From Lycium barbarum (taxonomy: Eukaryota; Streptophyta; Magnoliopsida; Solanales; Solanaceae): a stretch of DNA of 64,000 bases. The notes beneath the pieces were generated by a model. The model searched no databases. It saw only the letters and a program-made list of their open reading frames with translations, and had not been told where the DNA came from. The stretch covers positions 12,722,336 to 12,786,335 of the forward strand of contig NC_083340.1 in the NCBI RefSeq assembly GCF_019175385.1. Reading direction: 5' to 3'. A program made the position numbers and the translations under genes. How positions within the stretch are numbered: the first letter of the stretch is position 1; each line of letters starts with the position of its first letter. This document shows positions 10,801 through 22,599 of this stretch, in pieces.

Positions 10801-13800
10801 AATCCGGAGACCCTTCTGACTGTGTTTTTGTTGTGAAAGGTACAAGATAATCTGTCGCTTTTGAGTTCAAACTTTTCTCTCTAGTTTTATTGTGATTTGC
10901 TCACAAGAGTTGAAACTCAAGCTTAACTTTACTAGTTTCCAAAAAAAAAAAAAAAAAAAAAAAGAAAGAAAGAAAGAAAGAAAAAGAAAAAGGGAGTTTC
11001 AACTCAAGCTTCAATTTTCAATTTCCAGTAGTTATATATTAACTGGAGCGCGTCTTCAGGTACCATGCTGCACATATAAAGAAGGTCGATATAGAGAAAA
11101 TTGTTGTGTTCTGTGGCAATTGGGACCAGGGGTGTCAAATGGCGGGTTGAGCTGGATTTGGGCGGGTTAAAATGGGTTGAGTTAATAAAGGGTCGGGTCA
11201 AAGTTAATTGGGCTGAAATAGATTGGGCTAAAGAGGGCTAAAGAGCGGGTCATAATCCAACTTGCCCAATTCTTACTAAGTTTTAATTTCTTTGTTTGTT
11301 CTTTTATATTATTTAAATTTGAATACCCAATAAACTATTTTTTTCTTTATTTGCCATCCTACCTTGGTAGGAGTAAGGTCTGCGTACACTCTACCCTCCC
11401 CAGACCCCACGTTGTGGGATTTCACTGGGTTGTTGTTGGCTATATATAACGTATCAAATTGAAAAAATGTTTTTTTCAAGGTAGGAGTAAGGTCTGCGTA
11501 CACTCTACCCTCCCCAGACCCCATGTTGTGGGATTTCACTGGGTTGTTGTTGGCTATATATAACGTATCAAATTGAAAAAATGTTTTTTTTTGAAAATAT
11601 TTTGACAAGGTTTCTATTGGTCAATTTGGGCTACATATCAGTCCAACTTTTAGATGGGCTGAAATGGGCTGAGCTACTAAATGGGCGGGTCAGTGACCAG
11701 CGGGTCATGTTTTCATGGGCTAATTTGCCACCCCTAATTGGGACCCTTTATCTTTCTAGTTTGTAGAATTTATAAGACCTGTTTGAAATCAAGTATTTTG
11801 ATGTCTGTTGAGGTACTGCATAAAAGTAGCCTGTTTATACGCCACCAGCCAATACAAGAGGTCTTACGATTCTTTTTATTTGTCTTTCACCAAGCAAATA
11901 ATCACTTTATCGCTATGCTATATATATGTTACCGACGGTAAGGGGGTGAAGCATCCCTATGAACTTCAAGTTCCTTCGATGTGACTTTCTGCTTTGACAA
12001 AGTTCAGGCTAAAGTTCAGGTTATAGTATCCAACCAACAACATTAATAAAGATGTACAGTTATTGATGGGTGTTTTCCTTTCACTTGTGCTCAAAAACTG
12101 TAAATAGAGCTAATTAGAGCATAAGATGGAATGCAGGTTGATAAAAGAAAAAGGTGAGAGCTAATCATGAGTCATGAGTCATGAGTCATGGCAAGTGTTG
12201 GAGAAAATGTTTGAGATTTTTATGCTATATAGCAGCCCACCAAAATAGCGGGCAAATGTATAAATTTTGGATTTAATGTACAATATACATATTTTATACA
12301 TAATTAGTGTATATTTTTCATATATTGGCTAGTGACTCTGATTATTTTTGGCCAAGCGGCCAAATGTGTTAAAAGCCCAAAATGTTTTATGCCTATCATT
12401 GACTTGGTTCTCCCTATGTTTCGTGACTGACATTACCTTGGGTCATTTGGGTTATCACCATAAATACCGAATATTTTTATCCCATTACGCAAGTGCTAAT
12501 TTGTGTTTGTCTTTCCACTTTGTATAAAATGGTGATTCAGGTATAAAAAAATGGATGCATGCATAACACCATACCCTGCCGTCCAGAACTCTGATGAAGT
12601 AGCTGGAGGGGAATTGAAGAAGTTTCCCGCTAGGCTATTTGCAGTTCCACCACGTGTAGCCAATGAAATGGTTCCTGGGGTAACAGTTGAGTCTTATCAA
12701 GAGGATAATAAGCTTTGGAAGAAACATGTCACTTCGTACAAGAGGATCGTTAGCCTACTTGGCACCACAAGATACCACAACATAATGGACATGAATGCCG
12801 GACTTGGAGGCTTTGCAGCAGCACTAGACTCTCCTAAACTTTGGGTGATGAATGTTGTGCCAACTATTGCTGATAACACTCTTGGTGTCGTATATGAGAG
12901 GGGGTTGATTGGGATATACCATGACTGGTACGTACTGCCAATGGTTTCTTATCAACAAATTATTTCGCAAATGGTAAAGAATTTAGCTAGTTTACTGAAG
13001 CGGGCATTTCTATTGACCTACCCTTGTTTTCAAGAAGGGATAATTGCATATTTGGACCACTCAAATGAACAATAGCCAGTAATGTACATGTTTTGTATTA
13101 TTAAGTGTAAATATACATATAATATACATATTGTATACAGAAAATATTCATAAATATACACAATCAGTGTGTGTCTTGTATATTTTGGCTAGCACCCGCA
13201 ATTAATTCCGGCCGATGGGCCAAAAATGCAAAAAGCACTTTCAAGAATTCTTCTTCCCTTTATTAGTGAACAGCTATAGCATCAAATGAGATGATTAAAA
13301 GGAAACATCCAGGACCTACTGTTGCTTGCATGTTTGACGAAAATTTAAGATTTTCATATTGGAGATATTATGTATCCTTTTGTCAATTGTGATTCTTCTG
13401 TTCCTGTTTTACACTGGGAATAGTCCCTAATATTGCTCCTGAAACTTTTATTAATTTATATTTCCTTATCCTTTTAGGTGTGAAGGCTTCTCTACGTACC
13501 CGAGGACGTATGACCTTCTTCATGCTAATCGCTTGTTCACTCTGTATGAGGACAAGTAAGCGTTCTTAAACTCTTTAAAGAAATGGATTTATTAGTAGGA
13601 TATATTACTTAGTAGGCGTTTGGACATGTGATTTCATCTCATGAGATGAAATCCCAAATTATCCAAAAAGGCATGATTTGGGATTTGAAATCATGATTTC
13701 AAAAAATGTAAATGTAAAATTTGACCTATATGTTTATATTTTGTAAAAAAAAGACCCATAAGTTGGTAGATATATTGTTCGTACCATGTGAGAGGATTAT

Positions 13801-14402
13801 ATTAATTATTAAAGAGTAGTTATGTTACTATTCATGTTAAATTTTCCCTTTTATTGAATTAAAGTTTGATCAATTGATGTTGTATTTTTTAGAAAGGCCT
13901 TCTAGTAACGTATTAATTTTATTATGAATTATGATTTACTCATTTGGTAAGATTGTATAAGAATTGGGAAAATTTTGATGGTTTTCACAACTTGTGGGGT
14001 TTTTTTGTTTATAAAAAAAACTGCAACTCAAGAAATCCAAATTGCATGTCCAAACATGATTTCATCTCATGAGATGAAATCATGCCCGAACGACTCCTTA
14101 GAAAAGATAAACAAGAAAAAAAGAGAATACTGATTCTTAAAGCTATATGATTGTAAAACAGGTGTGATTTTGAAGATATTCTCCTAGAAATGGACCGTGT
14201 CTTGCGTCCTGAAGGGGCAGTCGTTCTTCGAGATGGAGTTGAAGTCTTGAACAAGGTTAGGAAAATCGCAGCGGGCCTGAGATGGGAAACTAAATTAGTA
14301 GATCATGAAGATGGACCCTTGGTGCCTGAGAAAATTTTTGTTGCTGTCAAACAATATTTTGTTGAAGGTGATGAAGACCAAAACACGCCAACTGATGAAT
14401 GA
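7829..14402 (+). CDS. PMT14: probable methyltransferase PMT14-like
   Basis: This is a Golgi-type membrane S-adenosylmethionine-dependent methyltransferase of the plant PMT family (DUF248), thought to methylate pectin in the Golgi. Six coding exons keep frame: 7829-8479, 9599-9809, 10476-10758, 12541-12927, 13478-13555 and 14162-14402. They total 616 codons, normal for the family. Introns all have GT/AG borders. The start was chosen because it gives MASKYHGP followed by one signal-anchor helix (residues 16-34, [19 protein letters not shown]). SAM-site motif VDTGCGVASWGAY spans the exon 1/2 junction (residues 212-224). A second Rossmann-like half holds [16 protein letters not shown] (about 462-477). 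[20 protein letters not shown] and [13 protein letters not shown] are family signatures. The cysteine motif CSRCLIPW is intact. Residue choices across the protein fit PMT14 better than PMT2. I see no lesion, so it should be functional. Introns 3 and 5 carry transposon insertions. Methyl acceptor and location are known only from the family. Confidence 0.93.
10161..10372. mobile_element. Stowaway-like MITE remnant in PMT14 intron 2
   Basis: It starts TACTCCCTCGGTCCCTCCAG followed by AAAATAAGTGAACTTTTC, the usual Stowaway tip. It runs to TTTCTTAAGGGGTGTG. The matching right tip (GGAGGGAGTA) is missing, so it is truncated. Confidence 0.6.
10940..10993 (+). repeat. A-run and (GAAA)n microsatellite
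   Basis: About 23 A residues followed by GAAA units, in PMT14 intron 3. Confidence 0.9.
11127..11736. mobile_element. hAT-type nonautonomous transposon in PMT14 intron 3
   Basis: Ends are CAGGGGTGTCAAA and TTTGCCACCCCTA, imperfect inverted repeats. A perfect 8-bp duplication ATTGGGAC flanks it (11119-11126 and 11737-11744), as expected for hAT. Subterminal GGCGGGT/GGGCTGA motifs occur near both ends. It has no transposase. It carries a doubled retroposon tail in its middle. Confidence 0.85.
11368..11590 (+). repeat. tandem pair of retroposon 3' tails nested in the hAT element
   Basis: Two near-identical units of about 110 bp start near 11370 and 11480. Each reads GGTAGGAGTAAGGTCTGCGT, then CCTCCCCAGACCCCA, then GGGTTGTTGTTGGC and TATATATAACGTATCAAATTG. 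The first part matches the TTG-ending tail of Solanaceae TS-type SINEs and related LINEs. Confidence 0.8.
12237..12382 (+). repeat. intron MITE-like repeat, copy 1
   Basis: Contains TAATGTACAATATACATA, ATTGGCTAGTGA and GGCCAAGCGGCCAAATG. It resembles copies at 13050-13228 and 47982-48175. Boundaries are approximate. It lies in PMT14 intron 3. Confidence 0.5.
13050..13228 (+). repeat. intron MITE-like repeat, copy 2
   Basis: Starts TTTGGACCACTCAAATGAAC and ends GGCCGATGGGCCAAAAATGC, with TTGTATATTTTGGCTAGCA inside. It lies in PMT14 intron 4, about 120 bp after exon 4. It matches copy 3 in the APRR2 gene along its length. Confidence 0.62.
13612..14097. mobile_element. Tourist-like MITE in PMT14 intron 5
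   Basis: Ends GTAGGCGTTTGGACATG and CATGCCCGAACGACTCC are inverted repeats (13 of 17 match). TTA flanks both sides (13609-13611 and 14098-14100), the target site of PIF/Harbinger elements. The palindrome GATTTCATCTCATGAGATGAAATC occurs in both ends in slightly different context. It has no coding capacity. Confidence 0.65.
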
Positions 14403-15449
14403 GTCGGTGCCAATATTTGAGTATGTAGGAAAACCTGAGAATTCTAAAGTGGAAGGTAAGATTACCAGGCAGATATATGGAGGTTCTTTCTCGTACAACA
14501 AATAGTGCAAGTTCTTATGTAGAGCAATTTTAGTTTTTTTCTTTTCTTTCATGTGTGATTTTGGAGAGAGGTGAAAAGCAAGACCTTTTTCTCCAAATAA
14601 TGAAGCAAAGCAGAGTTCACTAGTGATATTTATGTTTGGGAGCAAATTGATAGTTGTTTCCACTAGTTTACAAAATTGGATATTGGAACGTTTGTAATCC
14701 TTTTTTTTTTTTTGGCAATTTAATTTATTTAAACTTGTCTAAAAGTTGATGGCCCAAATTGCTATTCCTTGTGGGCATTTCTAGCATATAGGTTTGTTTT
14801 CCAAGTGAAAAAAAGATTCAAAAGTTCATATGGTTTATTGAGCTTTCTTATCTTGTATGGTATAAGAATTATTCTTGTCAAAGTGAACTCTCAAATCTAG
14901 TAAAAACCATGATGTCAAAAAGAATAAAAGTTGAGTATTCAGTTAACCTGTATGCTTTTCAAATCTAGAATTATCAGTATCTACATCCATTAAGTGACTA
15001 AAGAAACTATTCAGTCTGAAATATTTATTTCTTCATCTTATTTTTCTAAAAAGGACTCGTCCAGTATCCCAACCCAGATGCTTATTAGTCTTAAATTTAG
15101 CCCTTTACCAAAGACACTAGTATTTTTTTTCTTCTGTTAATTCACTCTCCTGTAGTCTACTGAAAGAGAGACCAGTCTTCGTAAGATATTAAAACGATTC
15201 CTCCTAGTCATAGGATTAGCGGGATCAATCGGCCAGGGAGCTAGATTATTCTTATATGTTTGTGTGCACAAGTTTATAGCTTTGAACTAAATTTCAAGGA
15301 AAAACATGATTTTACATGTTAAGACATTGACACATTTACAATATCAAACTTTCATAGCGTAAAGTGGTTTTGCTTTGTAAAATTAAATAGGCATCGGAAA
15401 AAAATTGTAGAAAAGAGTTTACTATGAAAAATATAAATATGATTTCTAA
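14403..15449. other. PMT14 3' flank, no other gene seen
   Basis: The first 300 bases are the likely 3' UTR. TTTGTAATCC followed by a T-run near 14693 may mark the transcript end. The rest is AT-rich with no exon or bounded repeat recognised. Confidence 0.55.
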
Positions 15450-15459
15450 ACAAATTAAA

Positions 15460-16000
15460 GAGTCCGGAGCCAAAATGACATATTTTTACAGCAATTAGAC
15501 CAAAATAGGCTGTCTTTTTTTTTTTATACCCAAATGGGTATTTCGTTGATCATTCAACGAAATACCCCAGTTACTGTTCATAGCAGCAACTCTTTTTTTT
15601 TTTTTTTTTTTTTTTTTGCTATTTCGTGGATTGTTCCACGAAATAGCTTTTTTTAAAATTTTTTTTTGCATTTCGTGGAACAATCCACGAAATAGTTTTT
15701 TTTTTTTTGCCATTTCGTGGATTGTTCCACGAAATAGCTTTTTTTTTAATTTTTTTTTGCATTTCGTGGAACAATCCACGAAATAGTTTTTTTTTTTTTT
15801 TTTTTTAATTTCGTGAAAAAAATGATTTTTTTTTTACATATCATGACACAATCCACGAAATAGATGTTTTTTTATTTTATTTCGTGAATAAAAAAAGAAA
15901 TAGGAAATTATATTTTTTTTTTTGTTTTTGCATTTCGTGTATTAAAAAACGAAATAGGATAAATTTTTTTCTAATTTCGTTCGTATAAAAAGGAAATTGG

Positions 16001-16059
<59 letters not shown>

Positions 16060-16180
16060 TCGTGTATTAATGAAGGAAATTGATTTGTTTTTTTATTTTT
16101 TTTGCATTTCGTAATCTAATGAACGAAATAGGTTTTTTTTTTTTTTTTTTTGTATTTAGTGAATAAAAAAACGAAATAGG

Positions 16181-16225
<45 letters not shown>

Positions 16226-17147
16226 CATTCATGTACCAATGAAATAGGATGAATATATATATATTTTTGTGTTTCATTTATAAAAACATTTATATATTCA
16301 CGAAATAAAAAAAATCTTATTTCGTTTTTTAATAAACGAAAAAAAAATAGTTGTAAAGTCAAGACATAACTTTATTTTAAATATAAATATAATTCTAAAA
16401 AATATAGGGAGAAAAACTAGTTGTAAAGTCGTCAAACTTTAGATGGTCATAACTTTGCGCTCGGACGTCCGATTTACGCGATTTGTTTTTTGATTTTGGG
16501 TATTTTTCCGAGATCTATGCACACAAACCGCCATAAGGCGGTTTGGCCGAGCCGATTTTTAAAAAAACGTCTTTTATCACATTCAATTTCAATTTTTCCC
16601 CAAATTGGCATGAAATTTTCAGTTTTATTTACTTATAAGATGATGATACGCAATAGATTTCAACGTAAAAATTCAGGGATAATGTATCTGTGAATGTCAA
16701 TTTCAGTTCTGCGGTTTCAATTTTTTAAAATAAAGCTGACTAATTTTCTCGATATATAAAGTTGACTAAAATAACCTTACAGTTAAACACTAAATTTTTT
16801 GAAAAATATATTTTAAAAAAATTAAAAAATGGCTTTTAATCAATTTGGAATATATATATATATATAAGATCAATTTCAAAAATATATTTCGTGGATTGTT
16901 CCACGAAATGCAAAATAAAAAATAAAAAAAAACAGTTTTAAATTAAAAAATAAAACAGTTTCGTTAATATAAATAAAACTGTTTTTTTTTTTTTTTGCAT
17001 TTCGTGGAACAATCCACGAAATATGTTTTTATTTTTATTTTTTATTTTGCATTTCGTGGAACAATCCACGAAATATGTTTTTATTTTTATTTTTTATTTT
17101 GCATTTCGTGGAACAATCCACGAAATATTTCATTGGTACATGAATGA

Positions 17148-17196
<49 letters not shown>

Positions 17197-17412
17197 CTAT
17201 TTCATTTTTATATAAACGAAATGAAAATAAAATTATTTTCCTATTTCATTTTTTAATACACGAAATGCAAAATATATATATATATGTATATAATTTCCTA
17301 TTTCGTTTTTTTATTCACTAAATACAAAAAAAAAAAAAACCTATTTCGTTCATTAGATTACGAAATGCAAAAAAAATAAAAAAACAAATCAATTTCCTTC
17401 ATTAATACACGA

Positions 17413-17459
<47 letters not shown>

Positions 17460-17614
17460 CCAATTTCCTTTTTATACGAACGAAATTAGAAAAAAATTTA
17501 TCCTATTTCGTTTTTTAATACACGAAATGCAAAAATAAAAAAAAAAATTATAATTTTCTATTTCTTTTTTTATTCACGAAATAAAATAAAAAAACATCTA
17601 TCATTTTTTTCACG

Positions 17615-17651
<37 letters not shown>

Positions 17652-17883
17652 TTTCGTGGATTGTTCCACGAAATGCAAAAAAAAATTAAAAAAAAAGCTA
17701 TTTCGTGGAACAATCCACGAAATAGCAAAAAAAAAAAAAAAAAAAAAAAAAGAGTTGCTGCTATGAACAGTAACTGGGGTATTTCGTTGAATGATCAACG
17801 AAATACCCATTTGGGTATAAAAAAAAAAAACAGCCTATTTTGGTTTAATTGGTGTAAAAATATGCCATTTTGGCTCCGGACTC
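15460..17883. mobile_element. foldback element with long inverted arms and a hairpin array
   Basis: A 2.4 kb inverted repeat. The ends GAGTCCGGAGCCAAAATG and CATTTTGGCTCCGGACTC are complementary. Near-perfect 10-bp duplications ACAAATTAAA (15450-15459) and ACAAACTAAA (17884-17893) flank it, which fits a Mutator-type or foldback insertion. The arms (about 15460-16330 and 16870-17883) match in inverse order and contain (TA)n tracts. About ten copies of a 24-bp hairpin lie in the arms: stem ATTTCGTGGA, loop TTGT or ACAA. A variant hairpin (stem GTATTTCGTTGA) sits near each outer end, at 15538-15565 and 17779-17806. The centre (about 16340-16870) is unique sequence. No transposase is present. Confidence 0.82.
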
Positions 17884-17893
17884 ACAAACTAAA

Positions 17894-19397
17894 AGCAGAA
17901 AAAAACAAAATCAATTTGGGAGGCAGATTACTATGGTTGTCCAAACTACAGACTTGGCATATAATCAAATCATAGCTGGCTATAAACCTAGTTGAAATGA
18001 AAATAGATGACCTTAACTTTCTGGTAGAGATGCTAAGTCCTATATCGGTGACAAATCTGCAACATACATATAGCTATGCCTATATGTGCATGAATACCCG
18101 GACTATGCATATATTATATCACTCATATACTATATAAAGTTAGAACACCATATACAATATGTACCTAACAGTATACTGGAGTATACAATATTCATATATA
18201 TCAAGTTAAGCAAAATCTATCATACGCGAGCTTGTATTACTTTAGTTTGACATAGACTTGAATCTGAAGCTGTATGTTCCAATGAATATTTAAATGAAAT
18301 TTGATTTACATTATATAAGTTCTTTAACAAAATATGATTATGCAAGCTTGTTTAATTCGAATCTAGCGATTAATTTCTTACAATATGAACAGTTTTCGTC
18401 AGTTGTAAGCAACCAAATTGGACTTGGGCTATGATTTTTTGATCGGTTGGTTCTGAATATTTTTTGATTCATAAAGTATTTCACATAGAAAATATATCTA
18501 TAAACATACTTTATTGAAACTAATCTAACAATACAAATAAAACATAAATGTAAAAGATTTTAGCCTTGAGACTCTTCAGATTTACTATCCAAGTTAGTCT
18601 CTATTTAATTCAGCAACATATGATATTTGTGAGCATAAAAACTAATATGAATGTACTGCGCTACACAAATGAGGTGTTTGCCAGACTCGACACCATTGAT
18701 AATTAGAAAAATATAATCACGAAACCAAGAACACACAACGGGGGAAAGGGAGAATACCTATGTATATTAAGAGGGTGACCCCGCTAACCTCGGGAAAATC
18801 CAATATGTATATAGTGTATATACCTCAAAATAACAGTTATATAATCAAAAGGACCCCCGAGAGATATCTACTGATTTGGTGTAATTGTTTCTTTTGCCCC
18901 TTAGGCTCTTGCATGATACCTGAGTTTGAGTCTTGCTTGCAGCACTTCAATTTCTTTTTTTGTTGAGTCTGTTCTATGGATCCTCTACAAATAAATTAAC
19001 AAGTGCACATACTTGCCTTTTCAATTCTTTAGTCTTGCCTCAATCCCCCTCCCCTAACCAAACCCCAATAGAAAAAAAGGCCCAAATTCAATTTTTCTCC
19101 TCCGACGTACATATAAAAAAAGAAAGAAAAATACCATTCTAAACCGAGTTTTCTTCTTCCATTTTTGAAGTTATATTTTATACTTTACTAATAACTTATC
19201 ATAATTATTAAGATTTAAAAAGTTGCACATTAAACTTTGCAGTAACAATTGGCATATCTATATTAAGGCATAGTTATTGGTGCAGTCAAAATCTTGGATC
19301 CGCCTTTGGTGACAATATGATTGGAGGTTTTTTACCCTCAACTAGTATTTTTGAATTCGAACTTTGAAAATAGAGACAGTTCAATAAGAAATACTTA
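17894..19397. other. intergenic, no gene seen
   Basis: AT-rich sequence. Open frames of 60-70 codons here have no recognisable features. No bounded repeat was found. Confidence 0.5.
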
Positions 19398-19405
19398 CCT
19401 CTTAG

Positions 19406-20257
19406 TAGAGGTGTACATGGACTGGGTTGATTCGAATTTTTCAAATACCAAACCAATAAAATTCGGATTTTTCAACTTCGTTTTTTCCTTAGGTTTTTCG
19501 ATTTTCTTGGGTTTTTTGGGCTTTTTTTCCGAAAAAGTCTTCATACAAAACATATAACATTTACTTCAAATATTTCTTTAGTCCTAGTAAGATACGACTA
19601 TATAATTAAGGATTTTCTTAAGAAAATAACACAAAATGTGATATGAGTGATGACATTGTATTAAAATATTCAATAAAAAAAATATCGATTAAAATAAATA
19701 TTGCTGATTAATAAGCCTAGAAAATGATGATAATCCAAAATACTAAGTCATGCTAAAACAAGTACCGCTAATAAGTATTAATTACATGACAAAGAAAATA
19801 AATTAAGTTATGTATTTTCACTCTCTAAACCAATTATGCAAAACTAAAGAATAGATATCGAACATTATTGTCATTCCTAGTGTTAGAGTTGAAATTCTTT
19901 TGTTAGCATTAGTGTTGAGATGATTTTGGTTTGAACTTTATTTGAGTTATTAACATCCATGAGATATAAAACTTATTGACATTCAAAATTCTAAATTCAA
20001 GCTTCAAATAATATGATAAAAGACAAAAAATAATGAAAAAATTTAAGAAGTATTTATAAATTACATTGCAAATAAATACTTTAAAAATTGAATACATGTA
20101 ATGTCGGGTTGGTTTGGTTCGATTTGACTTTTTTTAACTAAAACCAAACCAAACCAATTATGGTCTGTTTTTTTTTTTTCAACACCAAACAACTAATCCA
20201 ATTTTTTTCTCGATTTATCGAGTTGGTACGGTTTATCGATTTTCTTTGTACACCCTA
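19406..20257 (-). mobile_element. hAT-type nonautonomous element, copy A
   Basis: Ends TAGAGGTGTACA and TGTACACCCTA are inverted repeats. Flanks CCTCTTAG and GTCCTTAG are a decayed 8-bp duplication. The sequence is a relative, in reverse orientation, of the element at 27329-28297. Shared landmarks include GGTTGATTCGAATTTTT at one end and TGTCGGGTTGGTTTGGTT near the other. Confidence 0.72.
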
Positions 20258-21401
20258 GTCCTTAGTAACCTACTCGATACGAAATAGAGTAAATTTTGAA
20301 TCTTTTTTGTGGGAAAATTTCTTGTGGAGTAAAGTCAACCAGTACAACAATAATCACAATCCAAAACTGTGTGCTGGTTAAAATCTATGTGCACGTCAGT
20401 GTACCTGTACCTACCTAGCCAGCCAACATACAAAAGGTGTAACAGAAATCAATAAATCATCAATTAAAAGTATGGTTCATCACTATCTCTCTGTTGACCT
20501 AAATATACGGGTTACATTATGCTAAGAATTAATGCTCACATATATGGCGGCGAAAAGTGTTTGTCCTTTCGAATCTTGGTAACAACCAGAAAAATTTCCC
20601 CACCTAATTCTTTATTAGGACGTTTGCCTATTTTTAAACTTGTGCTATCATTTGAAAAGGGAACACTTCAATTTCACTTGCCATGTAGCCATGTGATTAA
20701 AAGTTTGCTTATAGCCCATTGATTAGGTTTTGAACCCTAATTTTCTCTATCAAATTAACTCCTTTTGTCTGTCCCATTTAACTCTAAAAATTGATCAAAT
20801 TTAATCTTGATAAACAAAGAGCGCTAACCAAATTATAACAATAACTATACCTCAGTCCCAAAACGAGTTAGAGTATATGATGAGATTTCAGTACAGTCTA
20901 ATAATAGTTTTTGCACCATTATGAAAACTTTATATGTTTTAGACAGCTAACTTTTTTATTTTTTAGATAATAAAATCGATTCTATAGCTTAAACTCATTC
21001 CCATTACACAATATTCATAGGCCAACCACCTAAACAAAGTTGAAAAAGGACAAATATATAAATGCTAATATCTGACCGTCGAACAAGAAAATGGTTAGTT
21101 TAAGTATCATAAAAGATATTGGTGAGCATTACACCATTGGTTTTCATTTGTTTATGGGTGTTGTTTCCACCTTTAACTAGATTGTACCTACCATTTGCTT
21201 CCGTTTAGTTTTTTCCTATGTGTTATTACCATGCCTTTGAATTTGCTACCTGCAGGTTTTGTTTTAGTCCTTTTATGTCTAGAAATCTACATTCTACCAA
21301 ATCTCGAGTTTCCAATTTAAAGTAGCTTATGTTTCATTTCAATGTCGCAATTTTACTTAAAAATCTACACTCTACCAAATCTCAAGTTTCCCATTTAAAC
21401 T
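20258..21401. other. intergenic block with partial similarity to 38360-40260
   Basis: No gene is seen. Near 20385 the text AAATCTATGTGC, and near 20436 GGTGTAACAGAAATCAATAA, resemble 38399 onward. Near 21245-21280 GAATTTGCTACC and TTTTGTTTTAGTCCTTTT resemble the flanks of the transposon at 39333-40208. This looks like an old segmental copy. Confidence 0.45.
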
Positions 21402-21406
21402 AGCTT
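21285..21406 (+). repeat. about 78-bp tandem duplication, second unit split by an LTR
   Basis: Unit 1 starts ATCTACATTCTACCAAATCT and contains TAGCTTATGTTTCATTTCAA. Unit 2 starts near 21363 with ATCTACACTCTACCAAATCT. It is interrupted at AGCTT by the solo LTR and resumes at 21985 with AGCTTATGTTTCATTTCAA. Confidence 0.78.
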
Positions 21407-21984
21407 TGTTGGGAATAAAATAGACCTGCAAAAATAATATTCACGATATTAGTGATAAACGCGGAACACTAACTTATGGTTAAATCAGCAAGAATAAAAT
21501 GCAGCAATAATGACACCAAGATTTTACGTGGAAACCCTTCTGAATAAGGGAAAAACCACGGCCAAGAGGAGCAGCTGATATCACTATAGAGGAATTTTAC
21601 ACTGTGTAGTAACGAGTACAAATACTCCAAAGACCACTACACCCTCAAAAGGAAAAAACACTCTTTTGATTTTCCCACCTCACTACAATATCACTCACAC
21701 TCTATTTTTCTTCACAGACTTTTTTCTTACAGTTTATGGAATACCTCACTTTGCTCTCACTCCGATGTATTGTCTGAGATTTTTTTTTGGTGTGTTACAA
21801 ATGAACCATAAGCTGCCTATTTATAGGAATGAATTTCCTATGATGAGGTAAGCGCTTACATCACGAAAATGTGAACAAAAGAATTGACTTGTTGACCAAT
21901 TCCACAATTTCTACCAATGTGATTTTGTCAAAGGAAGAAAAATCTTCCTTCCTTAAAATATGGGATAGGGGACTGGACCCCACA
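21407..21984 (-). mobile_element. solo LTR, probably Ty1/copia (Tork-like)
   Basis: Begins TGTTGGGAAT and ends CCCCACA, with a perfect 5-bp duplication AGCTT (21402-21406 and 21985-21989). Length is 578 bp. Read on the minus strand it shows CCTATAAATAGG (TATA), then CCTTATTCAGAAGGGTTTCC, and ends near TCTATTTTATTCCCAACA, as in Tork-lineage LTRs. No internal region remains. Confidence 0.82.
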
Positions 21985-21989
21985 AGCTT

Positions 21990-22479
21990 ATGTTTCATTT
22001 CAATGTCGCAATTTTACTATGTTTTATAATATTATTTGGAGAATGTAGTTTTGAAAAATAAGTGATTTGATGGTGTTTAATTGTATATAAAATATATTTT
22101 ATAAGGAAAATATTTCCTATTCAACAACAACATACTAGTATAATCCCAGTGGAAAAGTTATTTCCTATCCAAAGTGGAAAAATAGCTTCCCTCATAAATT
22201 TGTCAATCTAGTAGATAAATAGATATAAGGTGTCCAATCTATTCAACGTTTTTTCAGGAAGTAAAAAAAAAAAAAGGGACAAAGGGTACACAAAGCTTAA
22301 ATACAAATTCTATATACTGCAATAGATCCTTATTTATGTTTGGCCTATCTCATAAAGAGAATAAATATTATGCTTAATGATGAGAAGGGATAATTATATT
22401 ATTCTTTTCCCACATTTTTAGCAAATATTTTTCCATATTTATATTTAATAGTTTTTTATACTACATATGTTATATACTA
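21990..22479. other. intergenic, no gene seen
   Basis: AT-rich, with an A-run near 22266. Only the remainder of the split tandem unit (to about 22018) is recognisable. Confidence 0.5.
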
Positions 22480-22580
22480 CAGAAATGCAAGGTAAGACTG
22501 CGTATAATAGACCCTTGTGGTCCGGCCCTTCCCCGGATCCCGCACATAGCAGGAGCTTAGTGCACCGGGCTACCCTTTTA
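22480..22580 (+). mobile_element. 5'-truncated Au-like SINE
   Basis: Reads CAGAAATGCAAGGTAAGACT, then CCTTGTGGTCCGGCCCTTCC, then GCTTAGTGCACCGGGCTACC and a short T-run. This is the 3' body of the Au SINE family. The tRNA-like head is absent. Confidence 0.75.
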
Positions 22581-22599
22581 TATTATATCATTTTCATAA

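Noticed and set aside
12928..13075. Open frame continuing past PMT14 exon 4
   Set aside because: The donor GTACGT at 12928 and the next exon at 13478 rebuild the conserved [16 protein letters not shown] run. The extension is intronic and enters a MITE.
15495..15779. Lysine-rich ORF in the foldback element, with a mirror at 17661-17975
   Set aside because: It is translation of A/T runs and hairpin repeats on both strands. No protein character.
15600..17750. CRISPR-like array of regular palindromic repeats
   Set aside because: The host is a plant nuclear genome, spacers are homopolymers rather than unique sequence, and units occur in both orientations inside an inverted repeat.
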